A stretch of 7,517 bases of DNA from Myxococcales bacterium (lineage in GTDB: Bacteria > Myxococcota > Bradymonadia > UBA7976 > UBA1532). Below are positions 5,793-7,517 of this stretch, in pieces. The stretch spans positions 1 through 7,517 of the forward strand of contig JAGQJJ010000174.1 in assembly GCA_020430675.1 (NCBI GenBank). The letters run 5' to 3'. The notes beneath the pieces were generated by a model. The model was not told the DNA's origin. It was given only the letters and a program-made list of their open reading frames with translations, and did not search any database. The stretch's first letter is position 1, and each line of letters opens with the position of its first letter. A program made the translations under genes and the position numbers.

Positions 5793-6542
5793 ATGAACGC
5801 GCCTCCTCGGTTCTATGTGGCCAACAGCCTGCGCGGCCGATTCAATGCACGCGGACTCCGCCGTCTCGGGGCCTGGCTGGACGCCGACGTGGTGCAAAAG
5901 CGACCGCTGCCGCCCGACCGGACGGGGCTGGTGTTCAGCAAGGATGAGGTGCGGCTGCACACGCCCGGCCAAAAAGCGCAGCTTTGGCACCCGGGCATGG
6001 TGCATCGGCGTCGACGGCTGGTCCGCGATCCGCTCGCCGAGGCGATCGGCCTGCGACCGGGCGAGACCGTGCTCGATGGCACGCTCGGCATGGGGCATGA
6101 CGCGCTGATGCTGGCCGTCTCGGGCGCCGAGGTGCACGCGCTGGAGTGCATCGCGGCGCTGCTGTTCTTCACGCTCGATGGCATTCGCCGCCACGCGCCG
6201 CACGTCGCCGGGCGGATTCACGCGCGCCGGGCCGACCACCGCGAGTGGTTGGCCGCCGCGGCGCCGGGCAGCGTGGACCACGTCTATCTCGACCCGATGT
6301 TCCCACCGGCCGTCGGCGGCGAGAGCACCACCTGGGTGACGTTGCGCGGCTTCACCCTGGGCGCGGGTGAGACGACCGATCAACGGCCCACCGCCGACAC
6401 GCTGCGAGCCGCCTGGCGGGCCGCCCGGCGCACCGTGGCGCTCAAACTCGCGCCCTTCGAGCCCCCGCCGCAGGTGCCCGACCTGCCGCCGGCGCGCCTC
6501 GAAGGGTCGCGGCGCGTGCACTTCGCGGTGTGGCGGCGTTGA
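5793..6542 (+). CDS. RsmJ-like class I SAM-dependent methyltransferase
   Basis: The 249-residue protein has a Rossmann methyltransferase core like that of RsmJ, which methylates a guanine at N2 near the 3' end of 16S rRNA. Motif I is VLDGTLGMGHDALMLA (93-108), where RsmJ has a VDATAGLGRDA-type loop. The acidic residue after strand 2 is Glu118 (VHALEC). Motif IV is VYLDPMFPP (164-172), very like the YLDPMFP of RsmJ. The last 45 residues (AARRTVALKLAPFEPP and RRVHFAVWRR) follow the RsmJ pattern of a VVVKRPDYAPP-like strand and an RFDVY-like end. The N-terminal 90 residues diverge, so the exact substrate is uncertain. The ATG at 5793 lacks a clear Shine-Dalgarno site; GTG at 5784 or ATG at 5712 are in-frame alternatives. 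A six-base inverted repeat (5757-5762 and 5777-5782) sits just before the start. The gene is divergent from fliN and probably cotranscribed with the next gene. Confidence 0.65.
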   Translation: MNAPPRFYVANSLRGRFNARGLRRLGAWLDADVVQKRPLPPDRTGLVFSKDEVRLHTPGQKAQLWHPGMVHRRRRLVRDPLAEAIGLRPGETVLDGTLGMGHDALMLAVSGAEVHALECIAALLFFTLDGIRRHAPHVAGRIHARRADHREWLAAAAPGSVDHVYLDPMFPPAVGGESTTWVTLRGFTLGAGETTDQRPTADTLRAAWRAARRTVALKLAPFEPPPQVPDLPPARLEGSRRVHFAVWRR

Positions 6543-6574
6543 AATCGCGCCGCCCATGCCGTAACAGAGCGGGC

Positions 6575-7517
6575 GTGCGCTTCTCGCTCACCCGCGTCAT
6601 GCCCGCCCTGCTCGCCGCCGGCCTTGCCTTCGGTTGCTCGACGATCAGCCATCAACACATCGGGCGCCCGCCGCCGCGCGAGCTGGCGACGCAGCCCGAT
6701 CGCCCGCGGGCGTTGGTGATCGCCGTCGATGGCCTGCGCGCGGACGTCTTCGCCGCGTATCTCGGCCGCCTTGAGCGCGCGGCCTACGAGCCTGACTGGC
6801 GCTCGGGGCTGGCGCTGTTGCGCCGCGAAGGCTTCCACTGGGCGGTGGCCCAGCGCGCGGAAGCGACCGCGCCCGCGTCGGGGCTTTCGGCGCTGGCGAC
6901 GCTGGCCACCGGCGAGTACGCCGACGTCAATGGCATTCCGGGCGACACGTTCTACGAGGTCGATGCCGGCGGACGCGCCGCGCGCTACGACTTCGAGGGT
7001 CCGGTTGACGGCAGCCGCCTCTTCTTCGGACCCGCGCTCGCGCTGCCCGACGACGCCGGCCCGGCGCTGCCCGACACCTTGTTGCGAACCGGCACCTGGT
7101 ACGACCAGCTCGCGCCCGCCGGGCACGCCGCGGTGGTCTTTCAGCCCTTTGTCGCCGGCGCCGAAGGCATCATCCCCCAGCCTTCGGACGTGACCGGCGC
7201 CGCCTTCCTGCCCGACCAGCTCGGCGCGGCCGCCGCCCCGTTGATCGACCGCGAGGTGGCGCGCACGCTCACCGAGCTGCTGCTGCGCGACGACAGCACG
7301 GTCATCGTGGCCAGCTTCCGCGAGGTGTTCACCCGAAGCTGCGAACAGGATGGCTGCGGCGGGCCTTCGACCGACCTGCGCCGGATACAGACCGCGGCGC
7401 TGCGCGCGCTCGACGACCACCTCTTCACCACGTTTGCGCGCTATCGCACCGCCCGGCCCGAGGCTTTTCAGGCGCTCTCGGTGGTGCTTGTCGGCACGCG
7501 CGGCGTCTTCGACCGCA
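6575..7517 (+). CDS. Probable lipoprotein with alkaline phosphatase/phosphodiesterase fold, C-terminus beyond window
   Basis: The frame stays open from the GTG at 6575 to the right edge (314 residues, no stop). The N-terminus is a short signal with RFSLTR, a hydrophobic stretch and a lipobox ending AFG before Cys21, so it is probably a lipoprotein; the residue after the cysteine is Ser, which suggests the outer membrane. The domain then opens with RALVIAVDGLRADVF, where Asp52 matches the first metal-binding Asp of type I phosphodiesterases. It continues with EATAPASG (Thr98 at the nucleophile position) and LATGEYADVNGIPGDTFYE, which parallels the TG-P-HGI-N-fyd stretch. Later ligands look absent: QDGCGGPS (from Asp259) stands where DxxGH is expected, and VGTRGV (306-311) where SDHG is expected. 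The enzymatic role is therefore doubtful. The gene starts 32 bases after the methyltransferase, with only a weak GAGCGGG before it. ATG at 6599 is an alternative start but would remove most of the signal peptide. Confidence 0.7.
   Translation, partial: MRFSLTRVMPALLAAGLAFGCSTISHQHIGRPPPRELATQPDRPRALVIAVDGLRADVFAAYLGRLERAAYEPDWRSGLALLRREGFHWAVAQRAEATAPASGLSALATLATGEYADVNGIPGDTFYEVDAGGRAARYDFEGPVDGSRLFFGPALALPDDAGPALPDTLLRTGTWYDQLAPAGHAAVVFQPFVAGAEGIIPQPSDVTGAAFLPDQLGAAAAPLIDREVARTLTELLLRDDSTVIVASFREVFTRSCEQDGCGGPSTDLRRIQTAALRALDDHLFTTFARYRTARPEAFQALSVVLVGTRGVFDR

Noticed and set aside
5646..6557. Upstream extension of the fliN frame on the minus strand
   Set aside because: The extra residues are composition-driven and overlap the methyltransferase on the other strand. 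The conserved FliN/FliM-like N-terminus begins exactly at the ATG at 5645.

Overview
The window is strongly GC-rich, with G or C at most third codon positions and with long spurious open frames lying opposite the true genes. It holds eight protein-coding genes, two of them cut by the window edges. I see no tRNA, rRNA, CRISPR array, insertion sequence or phage gene. The gene set (type I NADP isocitrate dehydrogenase, a Cache-HAMP histidine kinase, a HEAT-repeat protein, a LysM lytic transglycosylase, FliN, an RsmJ-like methyltransferase and a lipoprotein) points to a Gram-negative, flagellated, didermic bacterium. Base composition and protein style suggest a deltaproteobacterial or myxococcotal lineage; that placement is inference and weakly supported.

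Layout. Positions 1-262 (minus) hold the N-terminus of isocitrate dehydrogenase. Across a 195-base divergent spacer, a membrane-bound histidine kinase runs on the plus strand (458-2380), followed by a 247-residue HEAT-repeat protein (2502-3245). Next come three minus-strand genes: a MutT-like Nudix hydrolase (3261-3659, convergent with the HEAT gene), an MltD-like lytic transglycosylase (3797-5083) and FliN (5163-5645). Divergent from fliN, the plus strand carries an RsmJ-like methyltransferase (5793-6542). Only 32 bases later begins a probable lipoprotein of the alkaline phosphatase/phosphodiesterase fold, which runs off the right edge (6575-7517).

These look like ordinary housekeeping and envelope genes in short, mostly independent transcription units, not one dedicated system. 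The kinase has no adjacent response regulator, and FliN has no other flagellar gene in view. I did not find a convincing undescribed system. The points most worth a second look are: an 8-bp inverted repeat inside the transglycosylase promoter region; missing metal ligands in the phosphodiesterase-fold lipoprotein; the kinase H-box lacking its usual proline; the Nudix box lacking one glutamate; and a FliN that carries a FliM-like CheY-docking peptide ahead of a very acidic linker.
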